Assembly (NCBI GenBank): GCA_902788705.1
Contig: CADALE010000002.1
Coordinates: 62,001 to 126,000, forward strand
DNA length: 64,000 nt
Reading direction: 5' to 3'
DNA from: an uncultured Coriobacteriaceae bacterium
GTDB taxonomy: Bacteria; Actinomycetota; Coriobacteriia; Coriobacteriales; Atopobiaceae
Shown: one piece after another, positions 1 to 7,489 of the stretch
How positions within the stretch are numbered: the stretch's first letter is position 1
How the letters are laid out: the number at the start of each line of letters is the position of its first letter
The notes under the pieces: model-generated
Told to the model about the DNA's origin: nothing
The model's input: only the letters and a program-made list of their open reading frames with translations
Databases searched by the model: none
Position numbers and translations under genes: made by a program

Positions 1-660
1 GGGCTCGCCTCCCTTGGCCTGCCTAAGCACGACCAGCTGGTCGCCAACCAAAGAGACCGCAGCCATGAGGCCAAGGTTGGCCAGGAACTGCGAGAACACC
101 TCGTGCGAGCCAGTAAGCTGCTGCACGAGGTCGCTGGGTATCTCGAGGTCAAGCAGCGCATTGATGAGCGTGGCGCTCTGCGTGAAGAGGAAGGTGAAGA
201 GCGCCGACCCGATGACAGCGCTGACCACAAGCCCGGTCGGGCGCCTCCAGCCGGACACGCCACGGAAGCGGTCAAACCACGCGTACAGCATTCCCATGAC
301 AAGGCCAACAAGCGCCACGAGCACCACCGAGTTGAAGGGCAGCTTGAAGTACATCTCGTAGTAGTCGAGCGGCAGGAGCGACGCATGCACCAGCTCGGCC
401 AGGCCCGCAAGCCCTCCCGTGACACACGCCACGAGCGGCCCATACAGCAGCGCACACACGCATACGGGCGCCAGCACCACCATCATGTGGGCATCGCCCA
501 CCACCACGTAGTTAAGCTGCATGGCCACCATCGCGATGCAGGCCAGGGCTAGCATCGTGATGCCCGCGATCCGCGAGGAGCGGGGCTCCTGCCCCAAGAG
601 CCCGCGCCATCGCAAAAGCTCGGCTAGGCGCCTGCGCCTCACATTAGACACCGTAACCAT
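1..660 (-). CDS. Multi-pass membrane protein, ECF S-component-like N-terminal region (partial)
   Basis: The open frame runs from ATG at 660 leftwards off the window, so only about 220 residues are visible and the C-terminus is missing. A basic start is followed by about five or six hydrophobic helices; the stretch LLYGPLVACVTGGLAGLAEL resembles the glycine-rich helices of ECF transporter substrate-binding components. A GAGGGAG ribosome site lies upstream, and the gene follows the STAS-kinase after 18 nt, so they are probably co-transcribed. The neighbour has a STAS domain and the symporter upstream has a GHKL-like domain, so this could instead be the sensor part of a longer signalling protein. 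The missing 3' end would decide. Confidence 0.6.
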   Translation of the reverse strand, partial: MVTVSNVRRRRLAELLRWRGLLGQEPRSSRIAGITMLALACIAMVAMQLNYVVVGDAHMMVVLAPVCVCALLYGPLVACVTGGLAGLAELVHASLLPLDYYEMYFKLPFNSVVLVALVGLVMGMLYAWFDRFRGVSGWRRPTGLVVSAVIGSALFTFLFTQSATLINALLDLEIPSDLVQQLTGSHEVFSQFLANLGLMAAVSLVGDQLVVLRQAKGGEP

Positions 661-678
661 CGGGCTGTGACTCCCTCT

Positions 679-1860
679 CTAAAAAACGAGCGTGTCGACG
701 CGGCCCAGCAGCTCGCACAGGCGACTCTCGCAGGCCTTGATCTGGGCCCTGCCCTGCTCGTCCTCCATGCCGCCGCGACGGATGGCGCGGCGCATCATGC
801 GCATGAGCCCCACCACGATGGCCTTCTCCTCAACCGAACGCACCGTGGCCTCGTCGGCGTCATCCAGGTACAGGCGCAGCATGGTGTTCCACAGGGCCTC
901 GCTGGTCTCGAACGGGATGCCCATGAAGTTCTCGATGATGCTGTGGTCGGTGAGGCCGAAGCCCACGTAGGCGTTGTACATGGAGGCCAGCTCGAACACG
1001 GGATGCCCGTGGCAGAGGGTGTCCATGTCGATGAGCAGGCTCTCGCCGTTTTGCACCATCACGTTCTTGATGTGGTAGTCGCCATGCATCATGTGCAGGT
1101 CTTCCGGCACGGCCTCGACGAGCGACACCAGCTTCTGGCCCTGCTCGGCCGGCAGGTAGTCAACCAGGTACTGCGCCCACCCCAGGGCCACGTCGCGCAT
1201 GCTGGGCATCGAGTTTGCGTCCACCAGGGTGCCGTGGATGATCTTGAGCAGGTCGACCGACATGCGGGAGATCTCGTCCACCGTCTTCTCGCCCGCGATG
1301 AGCAGCTTGGCATACGACTTGGCGTTAAGCAGCTCGAACACCGAGCCGTAGCCCTCGCCCACCCGCACCACGTCGTAGGGGATGGCGGTGGGCACGCCAC
1401 GCACGAACGCGGTGCGCGCCAGCTCGCGCTCGCGTCGGATCTCGGGCAACGAGTCGGGATTGAGGTACACCTTCACGATGGTCTCGGGGTCGATGCGGTA
1501 CACCTTGCCGTTGGCGCCCTGGCCGATGACCTCGCACCCCTCCACCGAGATCCTTCGGTAAGCCTTCGACACGTCGAACATCTCGGTGAAGCCCGTCATC
1601 TCGAACACCTCGTACACCGCCGACGAGGCGTTCGAGATGTGCAGCCTGCCCACCGACTTCGCAAGGCGCAGCACCACGCGCAGGCCGGCACTGGAGATGT
1701 ACTCGAGCTCGTCGCAGTCCAGCACCGCCTCGGCATAGCGCTTCGACGCCAGCGCGCCTTGTATCTCGAGTTCGAGGGCAGAGGCGTTCGTCGAGTCAAC
1801 CCGGCCCGCGACGCTGATGGTGATGACGTCGCCATCGATCGTGTAGCCCATGGTGGCCAT
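679..1860 (-). CDS. STAS domain fused to aminoglycoside phosphotransferase-like kinase (TIGR02172-like)
   Basis: 393 residues in two parts. Residues 1-100 form a STAS (anti-anti-sigma) fold, with the usual conserved stretch LDCDELEYISSAGLRVV. From about 115 there is an APH/choline-kinase-type fold: a glycine loop (GQGANGKVY), the catalytic HGDYHIKN near 257 and the metal-binding IDMDTLCHGHP near 278. STAS-APH fusions are known mainly from gut Firmicutes and Actinobacteria and their substrate is not established. The start codon directly follows the stop codon of the HD gene, indicating translational coupling. Phosphotransfer to a small molecule or protein, modulated by the STAS part, is inference. 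Confidence 0.85.
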   Translation of the reverse strand: MATMGYTIDGDVITISVAGRVDSTNASALELEIQGALASKRYAEAVLDCDELEYISSAGLRVVLRLAKSVGRLHISNASSAVYEVFEMTGFTEMFDVSKAYRRISVEGCEVIGQGANGKVYRIDPETIVKVYLNPDSLPEIRRERELARTAFVRGVPTAIPYDVVRVGEGYGSVFELLNAKSYAKLLIAGEKTVDEISRMSVDLLKIIHGTLVDANSMPSMRDVALGWAQYLVDYLPAEQGQKLVSLVEAVPEDLHMMHGDYHIKNVMVQNGESLLIDMDTLCHGHPVFELASMYNAYVGFGLTDHSIIENFMGIPFETSEALWNTMLRLYLDDADEATVRSVEEKAIVVGLMRMMRRAIRRGGMEDEQGRAQIKACESRLCELLGRVDTLVF

Positions 1861-2427
1861 CTACCTCACATCCTTAAAGACGATCTCGGTAAGGCGGTCG
1901 TACTCGCGCCAGGCGGCCGTATCGCTTAGGTCGCGCAGGGCCTGGGCGATGGAGCGGTAGTACCACGCCTGCTTGCGTGGGTCCTTCTGGTTGAAATTGG
2001 CCCACATGGCGTCGCCAAGGCGCTCGTGCAGGCGCGCGAACGACCTCATGTTTGCCAGCTTGTCAGAAAGCCACAGCACGTGCACGTCGTGGTCGTCCGA
2101 GGCCCGCAGGGCATCGAGCGACTCCTCCTTGCGGACCTGCCAGGTATGGACTGCGGGAAGCTCGGGGCGCTTGTCCTCGGTCTCGGAGGCCACCAGCTGG
2201 GCCACGCGCTCGCCAAAGCGCTCGCGCACCTCGTCCATCGTGGTGGGCGTGTCCTCCACCACGTCGTGCAGAAGCGCAGCACACAGCACGTCGTCGTTCG
2301 AGGTCATGCTCGCGGCGATGGTGGCCACCTCCATGGGATGCAGTACGTAGGGAATGCCCTCGGTCCTTCGGGTCATTCCCGAGTGCACCTCCACCGCAAA
2401 GCGCAGCGCGTCTTCGAACCTGCTCAT
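1861..2427 (-). CDS. HD-domain (p)ppGpp hydrolase-like protein
   Basis: 188 residues matching the hydrolase half of RelA/SpoT without synthetase or regulatory domains. YVLHPMEVA (His near 30) and ALLHDVVEDT (His-Asp near 54-55) are the metal-binding HD motifs, and the distal LSDKLANMRS supplies the conserved Asp. This resembles small alarmone hydrolases (MESH1-like). It begins an apparent three-gene minus-strand unit with the STAS-kinase (adjacent start) and the membrane protein. A candidate -10 (GATAAT on the minus strand near 2470) lies upstream but no clear -35 was found. Activity on ppGpp is inferred from the family. Confidence 0.85.
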   Translation of the reverse strand: MSRFEDALRFAVEVHSGMTRRTEGIPYVLHPMEVATIAASMTSNDDVLCAALLHDVVEDTPTTMDEVRERFGERVAQLVASETEDKRPELPAVHTWQVRKEESLDALRASDDHDVHVLWLSDKLANMRSFARLHERLGDAMWANFNQKDPRKQAWYYRSIAQALRDLSDTAAWREYDRLTEIVFKDVR

Positions 2428-2558
2428 GCAGCAGCCCCCTCCAACACAAACCGTAATACGGAGTTGATTATCGCACGATAGTCAGCGTTTTCCTTCCAGG
2501 CCATCGTTTTTTGGCGGGGTGCACGCCGAAAGCGCAGGGGTGGATTGGCACCGGGTTG

Positions 2559-3323
2559 CTACCCAAAGATCACGTCGTATATCACCTCGAGGTCGCTACG
2601 GGCGTCAAGCTCGTCCTGCACCTCGCCCGCCATCACAAGCTGGTCGGTGATCACGAGGTCTATGTCCTTCGTGAGGAAGGTGTGCATCGCATCACGCGTG
2701 TTCACCGTCCAGACGCCCAGCTGCTTGCCTAGGTCGTGGACGGTTTGGGTGCTGGTGGCCATGGCGGCCTCCTCCTCGACGAGCAGCATGTCGCACTGAA
2801 TCAGCGAGAGGTCGCCGTATCCGGCAAAGTACAGCAGGCCCGTCTCAAACTCGGGGTAGGTCTGCTCGGCATAGGAGATGGCATCGTACGAGAGCGAGAT
2901 GAGGGCCACGTCGTCCACCGCGTCGCGCTCGCGCACCATCCGCACCACGTCATCCACCATCTGGCGATCGGCCGTGGAGCCCTTCAGCTCGATGAACAGC
3001 TTGATGCGGCCCTTCGAGGCGTCAAGCAGCTCCTCAAGCGTCAGCACGGCCATCCCCACCACCAAAAGCAAGATGCCCTGCCAGCTAAGCAGCACGGTCT
3101 TGATGTTGGCCGTGGTAACGGCCATGCCCTTGCTGGCAAGCAGGGCGCGCGCCAGCGACCCCAGGGTGAAGACGATGACCGCAAGCGCGGCCGAGGCAAC
3201 CATCTGGAACAGCGACAGCTCTCCCATAGACTGGAAGGCGAGCCGCGTGATGCCCACAGGCGGCTTCGAGGGCTGGGACAAAGGCGCCATGTGATGCGCG
3301 GGAGTTTGTGGATGCCTCATCAT
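2559..3323 (-). CDS. Glycerophosphodiester phosphodiesterase-like membrane protein lacking the N-terminal catalytic half
   Basis: 254 residues. After about 35 hydrophilic residues come two membrane helices (about 38-63 and 74-93), then GDPD sequence beginning at LTLEELLDASKGRIKLFIELKG and running to the end, including LGVWTVNT and VITDQ near the C-terminus. Intact GDPDs begin with an HRG motif, an ExD pair and a later HD before the TLEE segment; none is present here. Membrane-anchored GDPDs normally have a much longer membrane domain plus the whole TIM barrel, so this looks like an internal in-frame deletion joining part of the membrane domain to the distal barrel. Hydrolysis is unlikely. The start overlaps the symporter stop by 4 nt (ATGA). 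Confidence 0.75.
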   Translation of the reverse strand: MMRHPQTPAHHMAPLSQPSKPPVGITRLAFQSMGELSLFQMVASAALAVIVFTLGSLARALLASKGMAVTTANIKTVLLSWQGILLLVVGMAVLTLEELLDASKGRIKLFIELKGSTADRQMVDDVVRMVRERDAVDDVALISLSYDAISYAEQTYPEFETGLLYFAGYGDLSLIQCDMLLVEEEAAMATSTQTVHDLGKQLGVWTVNTRDAMHTFLTKDIDLVITDQLVMAGEVQDELDARSDLEVIYDVIFG

Positions 3324-4897
3324 TTCTGTGCAGAACCACCTAAGGCGCCCAACGAGTCGGCCGCGGAGAGCACCTCAAGGATGAGGGCACCCACCCCACC
3401 GCTACATGAGAGGTTGTCAAGCAGGAAGTCAAGCGCCGTCACCACGCCAAGGGCCTCGAGGGGGATGCCCAGCCCTCCCAGCAGCATGCCGTAGCATGCC
3501 AGCATGCCGCCCGGCACGGGCGGAACCGCCACGGCGTACAGCAGGCACGACACGCCCAGGCGCACGTACCACACGAGGTCTCCCCCCACGCCGAACGCAC
3601 GTGCGCTGTAGAACATCACGACCACCAGCAGGATGGCCACCGCAGGCTTGCACAGCACCATGCCCAGCGGCACGCCGAAGGACACCTGGTCGTCGTCGAT
3701 GCCCAGTTCGTCCTCGCAGGTGGAGCGAATGGTTCCGAACGCCGCGGACGCCGACGCCGTGGTAAACGAGACCATGAGCGACGGCAGGAGCGTGGAGGCA
3801 AGCGCCGGCAGCGCGATCTTGCGGCGCACGCTGGCCACCACCACCTGAATGAGCAGGTAGGCCACGATCAGCACCGATGCCACCACGATGGGCAGCCAGC
3901 ACTCAAGGAGCGAGGCCGTGGTGCCTGCCCACGACTGCGACACCATCATCACCACGATGAACCCCGGAAGCAGCCGGCAGAGCTGCTCCATCAAAAACTG
4001 CACCAGAAGGTTGAGTTGGTACAGCGCCTGCCGCAGGCCCTCGGTGGCGTCGCCCAGCGACAGGGCCGCCACGCCAACGGCCATCGAGAGCACGATGATC
4101 TGCAGCGTGTTGCCCTCAAGGAAGGGCTGCACGATGTTGGTGGGCAGCAGGTCGAGCAGCATACCAGTCACGCTGGCCAGAAGCCCGGCGCTCTGCGCCT
4201 CAAGGCCGCCCTGAAGGCGGAAGATGGGCAGGCACACCCCCATGGCAAAGAGCACCGCAAGTACGTCGGCGCGCAGGAAGCGCCCGATGAGGGCCTTGCC
4301 GCTGCGGCCTAGCGCCACCATGTCGCCGATGCCGCAGATGCCCCACGCCACCGACAGAAACACCATGGGACCCGCGATGCCCGACAGCATGCCGATGTAG
4401 GTGTCAAAGAGCGGGCTGACGAGGCCGTCCAAGATGTAAAGGCGCAGGTCGTCTGGCATGAAGCGGCCGGAAAACCCCAGCACCACGCCCAGGGTGATGG
4501 CTGCGGCGCTCTGGGCCATCGAGCTGATGCGCAGCGGGCCGGAGATGGACACGATGTTGATGCCGCCACGGTAGGCGTACACGGGCCGCATGCCCGACGC
4601 CTCCATGAGCGAGCGCTCCCACGGGGTCTCGTCGCCCACCTCGCGCGGGTCGAACCGCTCGCCCTTCACCCGGGCCATGACGACGGGCCGACCAAAACGG
4701 CTGCCCATGACCAGCTCGGCGGGGGTGCCGTCACCGAAGCGTTCCCTCAGGCGAAGGAGGGCGCTCTCGAAGGTGAGGCGTGCCGAGAGGGCGCTGCGGC
4801 GGTCAAGCTCTGCACCTACCAAGAAGTCCCAGAGCGCCTCCGAAGACTCGTCTATGCCCTGTGCATCAAGCAGTATGTTGCTTGTCTGCATGCCCAT
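3320..4897 (-). CDS. Dicarboxylate/amino acid:cation symporter-like protein with GHKL-like N-terminal domain
   Basis: 525 residues from ATG at 4897, chosen because GGGGGGAGG sits 7 nt upstream; an in-frame ATG at 4939 lacks such a site. Residues from about 120 form a DAACS (GltP/SdcS) transporter. The serine-rich hairpin motif appears as TTASASAAFG near 375, but the region that is usually NMDGT reads VPLGMVLCKPA near 409, so cation or substrate use may differ. Residues 1-115 resemble the anti-sigma type of GHKL ATPase (RLTFESALLRL, then GERFDP), but the N-box Asn and glycine boxes are not evident. The gene pairs with the GDPD remnant and lies upstream of a STAS protein. Confidence 0.78.
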   Translation of the reverse strand: MGMQTSNILLDAQGIDESSEALWDFLVGAELDRRSALSARLTFESALLRLRERFGDGTPAELVMGSRFGRPVVMARVKGERFDPREVGDETPWERSLMEASGMRPVYAYRGGINIVSISGPLRISSMAQSAAAITLGVVLGFSGRFMPDDLRLYILDGLVSPLFDTYIGMLSGIAGPMVFLSVAWGICGIGDMVALGRSGKALIGRFLRADVLAVLFAMGVCLPIFRLQGGLEAQSAGLLASVTGMLLDLLPTNIVQPFLEGNTLQIIVLSMAVGVAALSLGDATEGLRQALYQLNLLVQFLMEQLCRLLPGFIVVMMVSQSWAGTTASLLECWLPIVVASVLIVAYLLIQVVVASVRRKIALPALASTLLPSLMVSFTTASASAAFGTIRSTCEDELGIDDDQVSFGVPLGMVLCKPAVAILLVVVMFYSARAFGVGGDLVWYVRLGVSCLLYAVAVPPVPGGMLACYGMLLGGLGIPLEALGVVTALDFLLDNLSCSGGVGALILEVLSAADSLGALGGSAQK

Positions 4898-4932
4898 CAG
4901 CGTACCTCCCCCCGCGTCAGGCCGCGCCAGAC

Positions 4933-4956
4933 CGTACATTCTTGTACGTCATAATA
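4933..4956 (-). promoter_or_regulatory. Candidate promoter -10 and inverted repeat upstream of the symporter
   Basis: On the minus strand TATTAT (4951-4956) is a good -10 hexamer. Just downstream, around the expected transcription start, 4933-4948 is an inverted repeat CGTACA-TTCT-TGTACG. No strong -35 was found at the right spacing. The layout suggests a regulator site over the start point; this is inference. Confidence 0.35.
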
Positions 4957-5095
4957 CGCGAAATGCATCGCACTTGAGGGGGGCTTGTTGACGGGCTTTC
5001 TGCGCGCGACGCCGGGCTGCGGAGTGCAGGGCCGTTAGGGTACGTCTGCGGCCGTACCATAGCGGCACGTCGGCAGCCCCACCCTTGCGCACGGA

Positions 5096-5785
5096 TCACC
5101 ACACGAAGTTGGATCTGAGCATCTCCCCGTTGTCCATGAGGATGTCCTCGCCCGTGATGGAGCGGTTCACCATCGTGAGGTACCACACGAGGTCGGCCAC
5201 CTCGTCCGCCTCGGCCCACTTGCCCAGCAGGGTTTCGGCAAGCACCTGCGCATACAGCTCGTCGCTCTCCAGGATGTGCGCATTGGCGGGGGTGACCACG
5301 CCCCCCGGCGACACGCTGTTCACGGTGATGCCGCGCGGCGCCAGCCGCAGAGCCAGGTTCTTCATATAGCCCACAAGACCAGCCTTGCTGGCCACGTACA
5401 GGGGAAACTCGGCCCCGTTGCGCGCCGACGCAGATGCCACAAAGAGCACGCTGCGCAGCGCGGGGCTGTCCACGAAGTGCTCCACGAAGCGGATGGCTCC
5501 CTTGAGGTTGACGTCGATGGCGTCGGCCTCCTCAAGGGTGCCCGCGTTGCTCACCAGGATGTGGGGGCTGACCACCTGGGCCGTCACCTCGTCGCGCACG
5601 TCGTGCACCACATGCTCGTAGCACGGGTGGTCGATGGAGGGCCCGGCTACGTCGAAGCCCACCACGTGATGCCCCTCACGAAGGAACCGCTGGGCGATGG
5701 CCTTCCCGATGCCGCTGGACGTGCCGCTAATCACCACGCTCAGGCTTGAGGGAGCCGCGCCCATGGCGTCGTTGCCCATGCCCAT
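5096..5785 (-). CDS. Short-chain dehydrogenase/reductase (SDR)
   Basis: 229 residues of classical SDR. The Rossmann motif SGTSSGIG is at 20-27, NAG near 84-86, and the catalytic YVASK near 131-135 with the upstream SAS serine. The C-terminal segment ITGEDILMDNG corresponds to the usual ITGQ-x-DGG end. It probably oxidises or reduces a small alcohol or ketone with NAD(P)(H); the substrate cannot be read. The start overlaps the stop of the VUT transporter gene (TAATG), so they are translationally coupled. Its first eight residues contain several Met codons, so the exact start is uncertain. Confidence 0.85.
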   Translation of the reverse strand: MGMGNDAMGAAPSSLSVVISGTSSGIGKAIAQRFLREGHHVVGFDVAGPSIDHPCYEHVVHDVRDEVTAQVVSPHILVSNAGTLEEADAIDVNLKGAIRFVEHFVDSPALRSVLFVASASARNGAEFPLYVASKAGLVGYMKNLALRLAPRGITVNSVSPGGVVTPANAHILESDELYAQVLAETLLGKWAEADEVADLVWYLTMVNRSITGEDILMDNGEMLRSNFVW

Positions 5786-6501
5786 TACCTGGCCTCTGCG
5801 GCCAGGGCGGCCTCCTGCCCGCGCAGGATGCGACGCGAGATGCGGTAGCCGATGGGCGAGAAGAACACCTCGAACACCAGCTCAAGCACGGCACCGGTGA
5901 TGGCGCAGGTCACGCACTGCAGCATGGTCCAGCCAAAGAAGGTACGGCTCACGATGAGGGCAAACGTGATGTTGTCGGTGAACTGAGCCACGAAGGTGGA
6001 GACGTAGCTGCGCAGCGCGAAGGTGCCAAAGCCATGGTCGCCCACGCGCTCGCCGATGCCCCAGTTAAGGAAGTTGTTGAGCACGGCCGACACGGCGTAG
6101 GCGATGGAGCTGCCCAGAATGATGAACCACGTGCCCCCGAAGGTGTGGTCCAGCGCCGTGTTGATGACGGCTTCGCTTCCCTCCACGAAGCTCTCGCCCC
6201 ACACGCCGGGGATGATGCTGGCCACGAAGAACACGGCCACCATCACCAGGTTGAGTGCTAGCGCCGCAAGCGACACCACGGTTGCGGCGCGCGGGCCGTA
6301 GCAATGCGTGGCAACGTCCATCGAGAGGAACGCCAGCCACGAGAGCAAGATGCCGCAGTCAAGGGCAAGCCACGTCAGGCCTGTGTCGATGCTCTTGTTG
6401 GCAAGCAGGTTCATGCCTACCGTGGAGAGCACCGAAAGCGTGAGGATGAGGGGGTGTACGCGCGCGAGCAGCTGGCTGGCCTCGGAAAGGGCCTTCTTCA
6501 T
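5785..6501 (-). CDS. VUT/YhhQ-family queuosine precursor transporter
   Basis: 238 residues, strongly hydrophobic, with the VUT family layout: a first helix ending in NKSIDTG, a helix ILLSWLAFLSMDVATHCYGPR carrying the conserved Asp and YG, and later the helix pair FVAQFTDNITFALIV. The family (YhhQ/QPTR) imports queuosine precursors such as preQ0, preQ1 or queuine. A preQ1-I-like riboswitch overlaps its ribosome site (6512-6550), which strongly supports this role. The SD sequence AAGGAG lies 10 nt before the ATG. It shares a transcript with the downstream SDR. Confidence 0.88.
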   Translation of the reverse strand: MKKALSEASQLLARVHPLILTLSVLSTVGMNLLANKSIDTGLTWLALDCGILLSWLAFLSMDVATHCYGPRAATVVSLAALALNLVMVAVFFVASIIPGVWGESFVEGSEAVINTALDHTFGGTWFIILGSSIAYAVSAVLNNFLNWGIGERVGDHGFGTFALRSYVSTFVAQFTDNITFALIVSRTFFGWTMLQCVTCAITGAVLELVFEVFFSPIGYRISRRILRGQEAALAAEAR

Positions 6502-6511
6502 GACGCATCAA

Positions 6512-6550
6512 CTCCTTGTTTTTTAGAGGTGGTTTTCAAGGGGACACCTG
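6512..6550 (-). promoter_or_regulatory. preQ1-I-type riboswitch controlling the VUT transporter
   Basis: Read on the minus strand, AGGTG (6549-6545) pairs with CACCT (6531-6527) to form P1. The enclosed loop contains CCCCTTG, and the tail has the typical A-rich run CTAAAAAAC followed by CAAGGAG. CCTTG in the loop can pair perfectly with CAAGG in the tail, giving the H-type pseudoknot of preQ1-I aptamers and hiding the Shine-Dalgarno AAGGAG. Size (39 nt), A-tract, pseudoknot geometry and the downstream queuosine-precursor transporter all agree. Ligand-induced translational repression is the expected mode. Confidence 0.75.
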
Positions 6551-6658
6551 TTTTCATAACAAAGGGGAAATATAGCACAGGACCGGACGCATCGCAAGCG
6601 CGAAGGCTGCCGCCGACTGCCGTGACGGGCACAAGGGCCAAACGAGAGGGATATGACG

Positions 6659-6674
6659 CCTCGCGAGGTATAAG
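6659..6674 (+). promoter_or_regulatory. Candidate -10 with adjacent palindrome upstream of the TIGR00266 gene
   Basis: TATAAG at 6669-6674 is a plausible -10 element 43 nt before the start codon, directly preceded by the palindrome CCTCGCGAGG (6659-6668). The -35 region is not convincing. The palindrome's position between -35 and -10 would suit a repressor; this is inference. Confidence 0.3.
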
Positions 6675-6716
6675 ATGTCCTCATGAAGTCTTTCTTGCCA
6701 AAAGGGAGGAGCTACC

Positions 6717-7397
6717 ATGCAGTACGAAATCAAGGGCGGATCGTTTCCCGTGGTCATCTGCCAGCTGGCTGCCGGCGAGTCCATGATCACCGAGAGCGGC
6801 TCGATGACCTGGATGACCCCCAACATGCACATGGACACCCACGGCGGCGGCCTCGGCAAGATGTTCTCTAAGGCCCTGAGCGGCGAGAGCATGTTCCAGA
6901 ACACCTACACTGCCCAGGGCGGCGCCGGCATGATCGCCTTTGGCTCCAGCTTCCCCGGCAAGATCATCCCCATCGAGGTGGCCCCGGGCAAGGAGTGGAT
7001 CCTGCAGAAGAGCGCCTTTTTGGCCTCCGAGTCGGGCGTGAACCTCGACATCCACTTCAACAAGAAGTTTGGCGCCGGCCTCTTTGGCGGCGAGGGCTTC
7101 ATCATGCAGCGCCTGTCCGGTCGCGGCATCGCCTTTGCCGAGATCGACGGCGAGCTCATCGAGTACCAGCTGCAGGCTGGCCAGCAGCTGCTGGTTGACA
7201 CCGGCTACGTTGCCGGCTTCGAGAGCACCGTATCCATCGACATCCAGCAGGTGAAGGGTGCCAAGAACATGCTGTTTGGCGGCGAGGGGCTGTTCAACAC
7301 CGTGCTCACCGGACCCGGGCGCATCTGGCTGCAGACCATGCCCATCCCCGGCGTTGCGCGCGCCGTCCAGCCCTACATCGTCACGTCGGCCGGCTAG
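6717..7397 (+). CDS. TIGR00266/AIM24 family protein
   Basis: 226 residues recognisable end to end as the TIGR00266 (AIM24-like) family: an N-terminal SGSMTWM segment, many glycines, a PGKEWILQKSAFLAS beta region and a GGEGLFNT-VLTGPGRIWLQT end. The fold is a double-stranded beta helix, usually trimeric; the molecular role is unknown in bacteria. GGGAGGAG lies 8 nt upstream of the ATG. It is transcribed away from the VUT/SDR operon and is followed after 92 nt by the CPBP protease gene on the same strand. Confidence 0.92.
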   Translation: MQYEIKGGSFPVVICQLAAGESMITESGSMTWMTPNMHMDTHGGGLGKMFSKALSGESMFQNTYTAQGGAGMIAFGSSFPGKIIPIEVAPGKEWILQKSAFLASESGVNLDIHFNKKFGAGLFGGEGFIMQRLSGRGIAFAEIDGELIEYQLQAGQQLLVDTGYVAGFESTVSIDIQQVKGAKNMLFGGEGLFNTVLTGPGRIWLQTMPIPGVARAVQPYIVTSAG

Positions 7398-7489
7398 TCT
7401 CAGCTGGCAACGCCCAAACACACGAGGGTCGCACGGCCATGCCCAGCCTTGGGCATGGCTGACGGCCAAGGCGAAGAAAGGAACGTCGC

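Noticed and set aside
667..1929. Long plus-strand frame opposite the STAS-kinase
   Set aside because: No family resemblance; the kinase motifs on the minus strand are unambiguous.
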